This document shows positions 35,620-47,141 of a DNA stretch of 64,000 nt, piece after piece. A model generated the notes under the pieces. That model had not been told where the DNA came from, did no database searches, and was given only the letters and a program-made list of their open reading frames with translations. The position numbers and the translations under genes are program-made. Each line of letters starts with the position of its first letter. Positions within the stretch are counted from its first letter, which is position 1. This DNA is from Amphimedon queenslandica (Eukaryota; Porifera; Demospongiae; Haplosclerida; Niphatidae), in the NCBI RefSeq assembly GCF_000090795.2, contig NW_003546408.1, positions 56,266 to 120,265 on the forward strand. The letters are read 5' to 3'.

Positions 35620-38030
35620 GTGTTTGAGCTAGCATGAGTTTTTTGGGTCCATGGACGCGCATTTTGCCCTGGAGACTCACATTTTTCCCATGGATTTTTA
35701 CAATTTTTTACAATTTTCAGTCAAATTGCACATTTTAAGGTGTCATTGGACTCATCTTTATGTTCATCTAGCTCAAACACTGATAATAATAATAATAATG
35801 ATAATAATGATAAATAAATAATCCCCAACTCCCTCCCTCCCTCCCTCCCTCTCCCTCTCTCTTTCCCTCCCTCTCCCTCTCCCTCTCTCCCTCCCTCCCT
35901 CCCTCTCCTTCTCCCTCTCTCTCTCTCTCTTTGCTAACATAAAGCATCAAATTGAAGTCGTGCTAGATCAGAGAGCAACTCAAGAGCAGCTAAAGTGACA
36001 ATGTTATCATTACTCCAGTTCTGTAGAGCAAAATGTGCCGAGAGACAAGCCTGATGGAATAATGTATTGAGAGACAAAGCTGAGGAGAAAGGGGGAGAGA
36101 AAGAAGAGGGGGGAGAGAAGGAGGGGGAGAGAAAGAGGAGGAGGAAGTAATAATAAATAAATAAAGTCATATGTTGATGTTCATGTACATATATATATCA
36201 TAATAATAAAGTCATAATAATAAAGTCATATATAAATAAGTCATATGTGCCGAGAGACAAGCCTGATGGAATAATGTATTGAGAGACAAAGCTGAGGAGA
36301 AAGGGGGAGAGAAGGAGAGGGGGAGAGAAGGAGGGGGGGGGGGAGAGAAGGAGGGGGAGAGAAAGAGGAGGAGGAAGCAATAATAAATAAATAAAGTGAG
36401 AACAGTCGTCACAAGGGACAGAAGAGAAAGGAAGAACATAGATTCAATATGATTAGTAATCCAGTAATAACTGTGACGCACACATTAAAGTCAATAGTAA
36501 ACAAACACACATCAAATCGATTACCATCCGATGGTTTCTCAGTACCACCAACACAATCAGCTTGATCTTCTTTCTCTTCTCCTCCTCCTCCTCCTCCTGA
36601 CATCATCTTTGAAACTGAAGACTCGTATATGAATATGTCATGTATCAATATGTTGAAACCTTAAGAAACAGAGAAAAGATATACATGTATAAAGACTATG
36701 GGCATCTAATGTTTGCATACATTTCAGGCCAAAAGAACATACGTGTAGTACAGGGCAATTCGTTATAAATAGCTAGGAAAGAATTTTTCATTTATATATT
36801 TTTTTCTGATACACTATGTTGTGTAGCAAGTTTGAGTGGATTCTAATCAAGATTGGATTTTTTACAAATTTTTAAGTTGCTCAAAAATTGAGCCAAAAGG
36901 ACTGAGAAACGAGAATACCAAGAGCCTACCGTGTAGCAGCATTTGCATGTTCACGGGATCTTTTTCTGTTTCCATTGCAGCAAACATGAGCTTGATTACT
37001 CTGTTCTTCAGCGAGTAAAAGGTATCACCGGAATCAGAGAGAGATTGGACAGTCCTTACAGAATCAAGTAATGTCACCAAATCTACACAAAATACAAAAA
37101 ATGAACGAAATGTCATCTCTCAATCTCTCCCCTTTCTTTATCCCTTCTTTTGAGGTACCTGGTATCTTAAGATGTATATAGTGGAGAGGGAGAGGTAACA
37201 TTGATAGTAGAATCTGAATTGAAGCCCTTCTCAATTTATTAACAGGGACATCACACCTGCAAATAAACACAAGAATAAATTCTATGCAGACTGTAATACC
37301 AAGTCTAGTAAAAATATTGTCGTTTTGAGAGCTAAAATTATTAGGATAAAAAAATAAATAATGGACCCTTGAGTTGCTAGACACCAGATAGTGAACCATT
37401 CACTACATTTGGTAGATCCAGTAACAGATGTTCACACTCAGCATGTTAAAAAAATTTAACGTATTTTTCAAACAGTCATAACGCAACCATTTAATAGTAC
37501 TGTAACATTATACATGTATATATAATTATACCTAAATTTAACTTCATCGACATGTACTGGGAGTATATTCTCTATGCTGCTCAGGTACTGAGGTATTAGT
37601 ATGTTGAATCCAATCAAATCTTTCCTCAGCAAAGAGACGGAGCCTAATATAGTCCTAGTTAAGACCTGACCTGTGCATACCTGGGGAGAGAGGAGGAGGA
37701 AGAGGGTTTCTAGTTCAGATATTTATTTTTAAATCGTGTACTTGTGAATCATAAGTGAGACAGACTGAGAGACAGTGATAAAAACGAGAGAGGTACACGC
37801 GTAGTACATCCTCTCCACATGGGAGCTGAGAGAAAATGTGACACAAACAACTAATGGCTTCAGCTCTACCAGCCTCATAATCTTTAATCTGTAGGGAAAG
37901 AGGGGGAGAGAGGGAGGGAGAGAGAGGGCAAGAGAGAGAGAGGGAGACAGAGAGGGCGAGAGAGAGAAAGAGAGGGCGAGAGAGAGAGAAAGGAGGGAAA
38001 GAGAAAGGAGGGAGAGAGAAAGAGAGAGGA

Positions 38031-38063
<33 letters not shown>

Positions 38064-41000
38064 AAGAGAGGGGGGGGAGAGAGGGGGGGAGAGAGAGAGG
38101 GAGAGAGAGAAAGGAGGGGGAGAGAAAGACAAAGATACATGCACATGTGCAAAAAGGAGAAAGAGGAGACACGTGTATGTAGGGAAGAGGGGAAGAATGT
38201 TCAATTACTCTTTGGTGTAATTTCATTAATTCCTGGATATCAGCTACACTGCTTGTTGGCCTCTTTGAGATTAGAGAGAGTCCATTCCGATCCTTTCCGG
38301 TCCAAGCTGCTGCTTCAAAGAGCCAAACGCCAAATATGTGTAACAAAGAATTTCCTAAAAACAAGAGCACCACAATAAAGAACTAATTATCACTACTATA
38401 AAATTTACAAGGAAATTGTAATCAGTAGGTACAAAACATCTACATGGTATGTTTACATGCCATGTTTACAACTGTATTTCTAGGGTCAGTCCCAGAGCAA
38501 ATTAATAACACTGTATGCACTATAAACTAACAGGCAGATCCAGTAACAAATTAAAAACAAATTCATAATTCCTGTTATTGCCAGGTATTGCTATTAAAAC
38601 TCATCCAAGTGCTGAACAAGCCGGTTACAAAGTGGAGGACGTGTTATCATTGTCATGTTTACCTCTTGGCTTCCCGATCATTCCTTCGTCTTTCCTGGGG
38701 AGACTCCCCGTGGTCCTCCCCCTTGAAGTTCCACTCCCACCTGAAGCCGCAAGATCAAGAGCGGAAAATGGAGGAGAGGCAGGGTCGGGAGATAAATTAA
38801 TATAAAATGGTTCGCTCACCCCTCCTCCTCCTCCTTTCTCTGCTTCTTTCTCTCCTCCTTTACTAGGGGGTGTTTGGACAGGGCTAGGGGTATAAAAGGT
38901 CGATTTCGAGAGAGCAGTCGAAGTCTCTTTACGTCTCACGCTAGGAGATCTAAACCCGACAGACCCCGGCTTTAGAGCAGCACTCAAACCAAGAGGCTTT
39001 CCACCTTTACCACCCTTAGCATTGGTGTTAAGGGACGAATCCTGCCCAATGAATATCGTGACTTGTTTGAGCAGGGCACTCATCGCCTCTTCAAAGATAA
39101 AAGGCAGCATGTCAACACAGCTCTGGACGGAGGGGGTAAGGGGAGAGGCCCCAACGCTACTCCCGCCCAGGGCACGTCGGAAAGAAGGAGTCCCAGTTAT
39201 GACGTCAGGATGTAAGAGGTCGACAAGGTTACCAAGAGTGTGTAGCAGTCTGAACCAGGCCTGGACTGTTATGCTGTAATCCAGGTCCTTTATCAAGGGA
39301 TTGAAATCAGAGCCCGAGAACTGGGCGGAGCCAAATAAAGACGAATTCTGTTGGCGTAAAAAGGAGAGGTGTTTGCTCCCGTAGAGATAAGAGACAAGGT
39401 GGGCGGAGAGAGAGAACATTACTTCTGACCACTGCTGGATCAGTTGGGGATGGTGGCGCCACCGACAGCAAAACTCCCTAAGAGTCTTCCATAGATTAGG
39501 AACAGGGAAAGTATCCTAGAATAAACAGGAATATACTGAGTAACGTACACATGTACTGCTAGTATAATTATTGTTTACGTGATAGACAAAATATTTGGCT
39601 TGGCAATTTCTCCGAAAAAATGTATTTGGCAAATTGTATGTACATTGTACATGTACAGTGCAAATTGGCAATTTTATGGTTGAGCATCTTCAGAATGAAA
39701 GAACATTAACGGCTAATTAATTATACAATTACCGGTGCATTTTTCATGGATCCAAAATATTGGGTTTGGCAATTTCTCTGAAATCATATCATTGGCAGAC
39801 TTTATATACATGTGCATGTACAAATGAGCAAATTTTACAGTTGAGTATGCTCAAAAATAACAACCAATTAATTATACAATTAATTTTTTTGTAGATCCAC
39901 CAATCCACCCATCATAAATTCCCGACCAATACTGTAAAACTACAAATTTTAGCGTGCTACTTATTTTAGCGTGCTACTTATTTTAGCGATATTAGCGAAG
40001 AGCCTAAACACGCTAAATTTAATATTCGCTAATAAAAACACCCGGTCACGTGATCACAAAATGTCGCTGATACCATAGATACAGTATCTATGCTGATACT
40101 ATACAAGTAGATGGCTCTCTTCTGCTCGGTCGGCAAGACTACCAGAGGAAGGAGAACCCAGTGGAATGACAGCAGCAGCTAACAGAAAAGTGGGAAAGGT
40201 TTAATGATATGCCAAATTTAATAGTCGCTAATTTGACATTTAAGCATAAACGCTAAATAAAATAGCCGCTAACATTAATAGGTTTACAGTATGTAATAAA
40301 TGTACCTAAAGGAGTCAGTTATTAGCGTGTACTTATTTTAGTGATCTTCACAATACTTACATTTGGCTGGTATTTAATTTAGTGTTTTGATCATTTAATA
40401 TTAATATATATTAATGATTTAAATCAGAAATTAAAGTTAGCGTGGACTTATAGGTTAGGGATTTTTAAAATCGCTTAAAATTCGCTAAATTAAATACTCA
40501 CAAACAATTTTCTTCTTAAAGTAGTTAATACAAGGTATAAAATAAGAAAAATGAAGAAACTAGATTGTATCCATGCATACATGTACATGTACATTACTAT
40601 ACATGTACTCTTACCTTACAAGCCCTTAGCCAGGCAGAGAAGAGGACCCTAATGAGTGACTCACATAAACTCGTTCCCAGACTCGGGCTCTGAGAAGGAG
40701 GAGACAGCAACAAGTCGCAGATGTGAAGCAGAAACTCAAAGACCGACGCCCACGTATCCCTATTCATATTTAGCCCTTTAACAACCATCAGTGAGCGTAC
40801 GATATCAATGACTTTCTTGCAGAGGAAGGCGTGGTCCTCAAGGAGTCGGGGCTCTCCCTCTCGCGGGACGAAGAGAGAGGAGAGCTGTGAGAATATTATT
40901 TGAGCGTAGTGATTAGGATCCTGTCTAATAGGTAGTGGTACTGTGTTCTTTTGAAAGTAGAGTGAGGAGAGCCAGTCTTGATACACATCAACACAGCCTT

Positions 41001-42623
41001 GCAGTAAAGAGAGCTCACTCAGTGGGAGGGTTAGGCCATATCCAACTGTCTGCATTACCCACTGGACATGCTCTGAGAGAGGAAACAAGGTAAAGGATAG
41101 GAGGAGGAATGGGAGTGAGATAATAATAATTATATTAAAAATCATATAAGACAAATTAAAATATGGAGAGTCAAAAGTATCGAGTTTATATTATGCCCAA
41201 AGACCGCGTGCAAGAATAAATGCCATAAAAATACATGTACATGTATTTTGGCTTACAAAAATAATCATCGTAGTTAAAATTGGCTGCATAATATAAGGGG
41301 ATCATGCATTTAAAATGTCCTTTTAAAATGAAAGTTATTTTGGAGCCATTTTATGGAAAAGTATGGGCTATAGTACAGGAAAATTATCAAAAATTGGCCT
41401 ATTTCTTTAGATGGCCATAACTTGAAAATTGCTTGTCGGAATCGACTCAAACTTTCTAGATAGCATAAGTACATCGATATGTATTGGAAAATGTAATAAA
41501 AATTTGGGGTGATTTCGGAGCCATTTTTTGGAAAAACCATGGACTATAGCCTTGGGTGTTTTTCAAGAAATGGGCCATTTAAAAAAATGACCATAAGTCA
41601 AAAATTTCTTATCAGAATCGATTCAAACTTTCTACACAGCATAAGGACATCAATATGTATCAGAAAAAGTAATAAAAATTGGGGGTGATTTCAAAGCCAT
41701 TTTTTGGAAAAAACCATGGACTTATAGCCTTGGGTGTTTTTCAAAAAATGGCCCGTTTTTAAAAATGACTATAACTCAAAAATTTCTAATCAGAATCAAC
41801 TCAAACTTTCTACATAGCATAAGTACATCAATATGTATTAGAAAATGTAATAAAAATTGAGGGTGATTTCGGAGCCATTTTTTGGAAAAAACCATGGGCT
41901 ATAGTACAGGGGATTTTTCAGAAATTGGCCTATTTTTTAAAATGGCCATAACTCAAAAAATTGAAGTCGGAATCAGCTCAAAATTTCTACACAGCATAAG
42001 GACATCAATATGTGCTAGAAAATGTAATAAAAATTGAGCATGATTACAAAGCCATTTTTTGAAAAAAACCATGGGCTATAATACAGAGTATTTTTTCAGG
42101 ACCCATTTCTTTATATGGCCATAACTCTAAAATTGTGGACTAAGATCTGATCAAACTTTCTCTACATAATATGAATGTACATGTACATACTTGCAGTAAA
42201 AAAAACACTAATACATGTATTAATAATTTAACTTCAATACATACTAATGCTCTTAAAAAGATCGAACTGATTCTGACACAAAAATTTTTTTTATGAAGAA
42301 CAAACTTTTATCAAAACTTAAACCACGAGTTTCAAAATTGCTGCAAGCTTCCGAGTTCCAAGCACAAAACAATAATAGAAACAAACACAAGTAATAAATT
42401 ATTTCTATTTTAAAATTAAAATAGTTATTATTAATTTTCCACCTGGTAAAGAGAGGGGGTCTGTGTCACCAATACTTTTTCCCAGTACAAGCTCTTGTAA
42501 TGAGCGAATGACAGGACCTACTACTTCCCTCCCAACGGCAGAAGGAAATGAGCGGAGAACATTCTCTTCAGAGGAAGACTGTGAAAGGATGGAGTCGGCC
42601 AAGGAGACGCACTCTGAGTACAT
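24163..42623 (-). CDS. RALGAPB: Ral GTPase-activating protein subunit beta
   Basis: About 25 exons over 18.5 kb. Exon 1 (42443-42623) starts [13 protein letters not shown] and contains [18 protein letters not shown], close to vertebrate RALGAPB. Exon 2 (40615-41072) gives [11 protein letters not shown] and [10 protein letters not shown]; exon 3 starts at 39515 ([19 protein letters not shown]). Others encode [83 protein letters not shown], then the C-terminal Rap-GAP-like region with [75 protein letters not shown] and [12 protein letters not shown]. The beta subunit scaffolds the heterodimer that inactivates RalA/B; no Asn-thumb is expected. Introns hold a 7SL RNA gene, repeats and a partial exon duplication. 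Confidence 0.9.
29330..29740. repeat. CTATAGTACAGG-family repeats (RALGAPB intron), inverted orientation
   Basis: Two units facing the opposite way from those in ADSS: ACTATAGTACAGGGGCAATT and CCCTGTACTATAGTACATGG occur with TTTGAGCTGATTCCAAT and ACATGTTCTTATGTTGTGTA. Confidence 0.65.
31978..32200. repeat. Two-copy tandem repeat, unit about 109 bp
   Basis: GATGCCCTTATGCTAAGTTG starts each copy (about 31979 and 32088); copies differ at only a few bases (CAGCC/CATCC, TTGCC/TTGTC). The start of the unit resembles the CATAAGGACATC word of the CTATAGTACAGG family. Confidence 0.8.
33018..33275. repeat. Tandem repeat, unit about 110 bp, 2.4 copies
   Basis: Units share GAGGTCATGACAAGTACATG, GAAGCAGATTAGTGTCATTT and CCCAGTTCCCTTAAAAAAAG; the first and last are partial and diverged. 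RALGAPB intron. Confidence 0.8.
34132..34207. repeat. Adjacent hairpins: AGAGCTCT and GCATGACAATGCACTCATT arms
   Basis: A short hairpin (AGAGCTCTGTATGAAGCAGAGCTCT type) is followed at once by a palindrome whose 19-base arm GCATGACAATGCACTCATT is repeated inverted and ends at about 34200. Loop of a few bases. RALGAPB intron. Confidence 0.7.
34252..34427. mobile_element. Candidate MITE with GTATAGTG terminal inverted repeats
   Basis: Left end GTATAGTGGTTTTTTG and right end AAAAAACACTATAC are inverted copies; subterminal AATGGCAGTTTTT and AAAACTGCCAAAAT also pair. About 175 bp, no ORF. Target-site duplication is unclear. Confidence 0.55.
34470..34486 (-). terminator. RNA polymerase III terminator of the 7SL gene
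   Basis: On the minus strand the RNA 3' end runs into T8, a single G and T9 or more. Such T runs stop Pol III. Confidence 0.75.
34487..34781 (-). ncRNA. RN7SL: 7SL / signal recognition particle RNA
   Basis: The minus strand reads as a complete ~295-nt SRP RNA. The 5' Alu domain begins GCTGGGCGCTGTGGCGTGTG followed by CCTGTAACTGTAGCTACC and GGCTGAGG. The S domain has GCATCAATATGG (helix 6 loop, where SRP19 binds), CCAGGTTGC, GGAGCAGGCAAAAGGTTCCG and GTAGTGGGAT with CTGTGAATAG (helix 5/8, the SRP54 side). It ends in a T-rich Pol III terminator (T runs at 34470-34486). It is far more GC-rich than its surroundings. It lies within a RALGAPB intron on the same strand. The intact length and terminator, with no poly(A) tail, favour a real gene over a retropseudogene, but other copies may exist elsewhere. 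Confidence 0.9.
35550..35620. repeat. (AAT)n microsatellite
   Basis: About 23 uninterrupted AAT/ATA triplets in a RALGAPB intron, just outside an exon edge. Confidence 0.9.
36031..36399. repeat. Partial exon duplication in RALGAPB
   Basis: About 36034-36165 and 36245-36399 share TGTGCCGAGAGACAAGCCTG and the adjoining intron end. In the left copy the minus-strand exon continues from [14 protein letters not shown] into [10 protein letters not shown] and TLAALELL; in the right copy it breaks off after SAH into a stop. The right copy keeps an acceptor but no complete exon. Confidence 0.75.
36700..36900. repeat. CTATAGTACAGG-family copy (RALGAPB intron)
   Basis: Degenerate copy with GTAGTACAGGGCAATT, TTGTGTAGCAAGTTTGAGTG and GATTGGATTTTTTACAAATT, in the same orientation as the 29.3 kb copies. 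Confidence 0.55.
39930..40295. mobile_element. MITE with ATACTGTAAA ends and TTTAGCG repeats
   Basis: The left end ATACTGTAAAACTACAAATT (with TTTAGCGTGCTACTTATTTT twice) and the right end AATAGGTTTACAGTAT are inverted repeats; CGCTAA / TTAGCG words occur throughout. No ORF. A related, degraded stretch follows to about 40510. RALGAPB intron. Confidence 0.6.
41290..42190. repeat. Largest array of the CTATAGTACAGG family (RALGAPB intron 1)
   Basis: Five to six units of about 130-180 bp between exons 1 and 2. Each carries AATCAGCTCAAACTTTCTAC-type, CATAAGGACATCAATATGT and GGAGCCATTTTTTGGAAAAA-type words. Confidence 0.75.
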
Positions 42624-42735
42624 TCTTTTTTTTTGGCCTTCTAAAAGGGCGCCATTTTTAATTTAATTTTTAACCCTTTGTTGAGAATGACGTCATTATA
42701 AGTTTAACCTCCGCGCCCTCCGAGCTGACAGAACA
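42624..42735. promoter_or_regulatory. Divergent promoter with CRE, RALGAPB / SCFD1
   Basis: The 112-bp gap contains a full CRE palindrome TGACGTCA at 42688-42695 and a YY1-like GGCGCCATTTTT at about 42648-42659. No TATA box. Confidence 0.55.
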
Positions 42736-45700
42736 ATGGCGACTTCTTCCAATGGATCTGTCCCTCGATCTGTCCCTGCAGCCCAAAACTCTTTGAGAAA
42801 TAGGCAGATTGGTGAGAAAGACTATAATTGTAACTTATTAATTTTTTTCATTATAATTGGTGACAGCTGCCATAAAGTCTATGCTAAATTTCAATTCTCA
42901 AGTGAACAAGAGCTTACAGCCATCGGAACCTGTCTGGAAAGTACGTATTTAAGAAATTATTATTTATTTATTCATTTATTTATTTAGTTATTAGTGTACG
43001 ATAAGTTTGGTCAAGACATTATCTCACCTTTACTGACTGTCAAGGAGCTAAGACAATTGGCCATCACACTTTACCTGTATTATTATCAATTATTGTATTA
43101 AAATAATAAATACTCTCTCTCTCTTTTTCTTTTTCCTCTAGTTCAGTTGATGGTAGTCGTGAGCCAGTTCCTGATGCAGCTGCTATATACTTTGTGACTC
43201 CAACCCAAGACGTTGTGTCTCGCTTGTGTCGTGATCTTCACTCGTACCTTTATGAGTCTTATCATTTTAATTTCATCACTCCGGTCCCACGCCCACTTCT
43301 TGAGGAGGTAGCCAAAGCAGCCGTTGATGCCAACTGCGTGGCACAAGTATCAAAAGTAAAGGAAGAGAGAAAGTTTGTTGTGTCTTGTTACTTTATGTCC
43401 TCTCTCTCTCTCTCCAGGTTTATGATCAATATCTAAATTTCATTTCACTTGAAGATGATCTCTTCATCACGAGACATCAAGATAAAACAGCAATCTCATA
43501 CTACGGTACTCCATCAATAGTTCACTCATTAATTATCCGTGTGCATTATTTAGAATTGAATCGCCCTGATTGCAAGGATACAGACATACAAGCTATCACT
43601 GATATAATAGCTGACTCTTTATTCTCTGTCTTTGTCACTGCTGGTAATGAAGGATCAATAATTGCATTGACACAACCAAGAGTGGATAATAATTAGAGGA
43701 GAGTGTCCTACTGTTCACTATGACCCCCTGCTCCATCACCACGTAGAAATGGAAAGTCACATTTCAGTTATTTTCGTATTTTATTTGAGTAGTTATTAGA
43801 AAAATAACTAACAATAACTACTCAAATAAAATACCGAAAAATCATCGAAATGTGACTTTCCATTTCTACGTGGTGATGGAGCAGGGATCATAGTCCACAG
43901 TAGGACACTCTTCTCTAATTATTATCTACTCAGTCTTGACATAACTACATGTACACGTATCTTCTTCTTTCCTTTCTCTTGTAAGGCATGGTTCCCATCA
44001 TAAGGTGTCCTAGAGGTAATGCTGCTGAAATGGTAGCCGAGACACTTGACAAGAAGATTAAAGATAATCTTCGTGACCCACGAACCAGCATGTTCACTGG
44101 TGACACACTCTCCGTCTCACAGATTGGGTCAGTCATTAATTTGTGGATGTGCTAATAATGTAGTAGTGGGCCTGGTTTGATGATGTCATTTTATTTTTAG
44201 TTTTTCTCGGCCACTTCTCATAATACTTGATCGTACGATGGATCTGGCCACACCTCTCCATCACACGTGGACATATCAAGCTCTGGCACACGATGTCTTT
44301 GTGAGTATTTGTGCAAAAAATTTTTGAAAAATTATTTCTTGTAGGACTTACAATTAAATCGAATTACGATACCTCAGTCGACCGATGATGAAGGGAGTGT
44401 CCAGCAGGCGAAATCTTACGATCTTCATGGTAGTGATGGGTGAGTCTTGTTTAACCACACCCACCAACACTAGCTCTTATTATCTGTAGTTTCTGGAGGT
44501 CGTATAAAGGCAGTCCATTCCCTGAGGTAGCTGATGCTGTCCAGTCTGAAGTGACAGCTTATAAAGCAAAGGAGACTGAGCTCTCACGACTGAGGGATGT
44601 TATGGTAGGAGGAGAGGGAGTGGTTTGTAATACTAGTGTATGTATGTTTACAATTTGTATAGGGTGCATCTAATGGAGATGATTCCCAATTAATGCCCGC
44701 TGATCTCAGCGACAGTACGGCTAAACTGACATCAGCAATAACGTAATAACTACTAATAACTATTAATTAATTATTGATGTATTAATTAACTGTATATTTG
44801 ATATCTCTTTCTTTTTTCTAATGTAGTTCTCTTCCTGAGTTGATGGAGAAGAAGAAGAGCATTGACATGCACACGAACATTGCCACTTCTCTCCTTGACC
44901 AGATCAAGGTTCTCATAAAATTGGCGATATTTGTTCTTTATTAATTTTCTTTTTGTAGAAAAGGAAACTTGATTTATTTTTTGAGATTGAAGACAAGCTG
45001 CTTACAAGATCAACACCAGTTAGTATAAGTACAGGCATACATGTATATGTCATTTATTCACATGTAACGTTTAATATGTACATGTACATCACAGTACATG
45101 TAATATAGTACATGCACTGTGTGTACATCTATTAATTTTTAATAAATATCATTCTCTTTTCAAAAGGATAAGCCAATACTGGATATACTAACGGATCCAT
45201 CAGGTTAGTAGTACCAGGAATATGCTAATAAATTGTCACTCTCTCCTGTAGCTGGCGAACCTGAAGACAAATTAAGATTATTTCTTATATATTATATTCT
45301 CTCACAAGACACAATGCCAGAGGTACATACACAATGTATTGCAATCATTATTCCTCTCTCTCTCTTCCTATAGTCTGAATTAGAGCAGTATCTCACTGCT
45401 CTAGAGTCAATGGCAACTGATACATCTCCAGTACATTATATTAAGAAATGGAAGTAAGTCCTATAGCGGCTACATACATGTATACATGTACACAATTGTA
45501 CATGTACATGTATGTGTGTATGTGTACATAAGGCACAACATGCACTTTATCAAGCCATTTCAAAAAATTACAACTCAAAATTTATTTTGAGTTGTATTTT
45601 AATTGAATAGAGCGTTGACAAAGATGGCTGCCAACCCAAGGATAGCCAAACAGGCAAGCACTGGATACTCCTCCAGCTCCATGAGGTAATTGTGGGCGTG

Positions 45701-46345
45701 TCTTGTTTGTGACTTTACCCTTTTCTAACACAGTACAATGTTTCAGCATCTATACACGTCAGGGACCAAAATGATGGAAGGAGTTAGGAATTTTGTTATA
45801 AGAACGAAAGTAAAGAGAGAGGAAAAGAGAGTTATAGTCTATGAATATTAATTAGGACTTACCTTTTACAAGAATAGTGGATCAGCTAATGGAAATGAAA
45901 GTGACAAAAGTAATGAATAATTAATTAGCCACGCCCATCACTATCACAATTATTATTATTAGGAGACTGAAGATTTTCGTTATTTTGATCCCAAACTACT
46001 AAGAGGAACTGACAGGTACAGGTACATGTACAATTACAACGAATGAGATTAATGTCATGTATATGTACGATTAATGAATTTACATGTCTCTCCTATTTCC
46101 AGTTCGGCGAGAGGGCGTGGCCCTTTTCAAGAGGCTTACGTTTTTGTGGTTGGAGGTGGAAACTACATTGAATATCAAAACCTTCAAGATCATTGCTCAA
46201 GACAGCAAGCAGGCAGCAGTGGTACTGCAATAAACCAGCCCACTAAGAGGATTACGTATGGGACAACTGAACTAATGGATGCAACCGAGTTCTTAGCACA
46301 GGTAAAGTAACATGTGACTATCAGCTTGTCACCCTCTCTCTCCCT

Positions 46346-46391
<46 letters not shown>

Positions 46392-46450
46392 TACCTCTCT
46401 ATCTCTCTCTCATTGTATAGTTGTCTCTTTTAGGAAAATCGATAGATTGA
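42736..46450 (+). CDS. SCFD1: Sec1/Munc18-family protein Sly1
   Basis: Sly1 binds syntaxin-5-type SNAREs in ER-Golgi transport. ATG at 42736 opens [12 protein letters not shown]; successive exons encode DQDIIS-type text ([20 protein letters not shown]), [124 protein letters not shown]-like sequence and [16 protein letters not shown]. The last exon is short: an acceptor at 46419-46420 gives LSLLGKSID and TGA at 46448-46450, matching the vertebrate end; reading through the previous donor would give only VK before a stop. One intron carries a large inverted repeat. Confidence 0.92.
43685..43928. mobile_element. Long inverted repeat, arms about 110 bp (SCFD1 intron)
   Basis: The left arm (GATAATAATTAGAGGAGAGT, later CATCACCACGTAGAAATGGA) returns inverted in the right arm with few mismatches; the spacer is about 12 bases. 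No ORF. It could be a foldback MITE and would make a long RNA hairpin. Its left end touches the sequence just past the exon's donor. Confidence 0.75.
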
Positions 46451-46571
46451 TTAACAATGATTAAGTTATCAATCATTATTAATAATATTATTAATATTAT
46501 ACAATAATTCTCAATAATATTTGATTTTCAATATTACTCAAGAGTGAATGCCACTATGGTTCGGGTAACAG

Positions 46572-47032
46572 TCAATAAAGATCAAATCTTGTATCAGTAT
46601 CGTATTTTTTATGCATAGCCTCGGCTACTTCAACCTATCAATAACACAGTACAATTTAGGATATATATCTCTCTCTTCCTTACTCTTCTTCCCTTTGTGA
46701 GATAAAAACTTTTCATCGCAATGATTCTCTCCGCCTCTTCAACAGTTTTCATTTCAACAAATCCATATTGTTTCGATAAACCACTATTTTTGTCCTGTAT
46801 AATGTGAAGAACATGATTCTGAGAATATTTAACCCTTCTTGTGACTAACGAAAATGACTGTTGCTTTTTTTACGTTTCCATAACGAGAGAAAAAAGATTT
46901 TAAAGATTCTAAAAATAATAGTTATTTTGAATATTTTATATCAGTCCTACCTTCACATGTGGACCAAGGTAGACCTCTTACAAAGAATCTAGCTCTATTC
47001 AGCTCGCCAGCTACAGCTCGATTTACAGCCAT
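46572..47032 (-). CDS. SLIRP: SLIRP-like mitochondrial RRM protein
   Basis: Four small exons (46951-47032, 46850-46908, 46684-46794, 46572-46634) give 104 residues, nearly the size of human SLIRP (109). The single RRM has RNP2 FFVRGLPW, helix SLKSFFSRYG, RNP1-like KQYGFVEM and EEAERIIAMKS, and ends GRRVEVAEAMHKKYDTDTRF. In mammals SLIRP works with LRPPRC to stabilise mitochondrial mRNAs. Introns are only about 41-55 bases. The exon joins were chosen because the reading frame only stays open that way. Another small RRM protein is possible. It is divergent from ADCK1, itself mitochondrial. Confidence 0.8.
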
Positions 47033-47141
47033 CTTGAAAAGAGATATCCGGGAGTATGCGGGGATAAAACTTCCGTTTTTACAGTTTCAATGTTTCGTAA
47101 TGTTGTATAACTTGCACGCGCCTCCGTATACTAAGGCACAA
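47033..47141. promoter_or_regulatory. Divergent promoter, SLIRP-like / ADCK1
   Basis: A 109-bp gap between start codons, with an ETS-like CTTCCG at 47070-47075. Both products are predicted to be mitochondrial. Confidence 0.45.

Noticed and set aside
37715-38204. Three overlapping Ser/Leu/Pro-rich open frames up to about 200 residues
   Set aside because: CT-tract intron sequence in RALGAPB fused to flanking exons; only the exon ends are coding.
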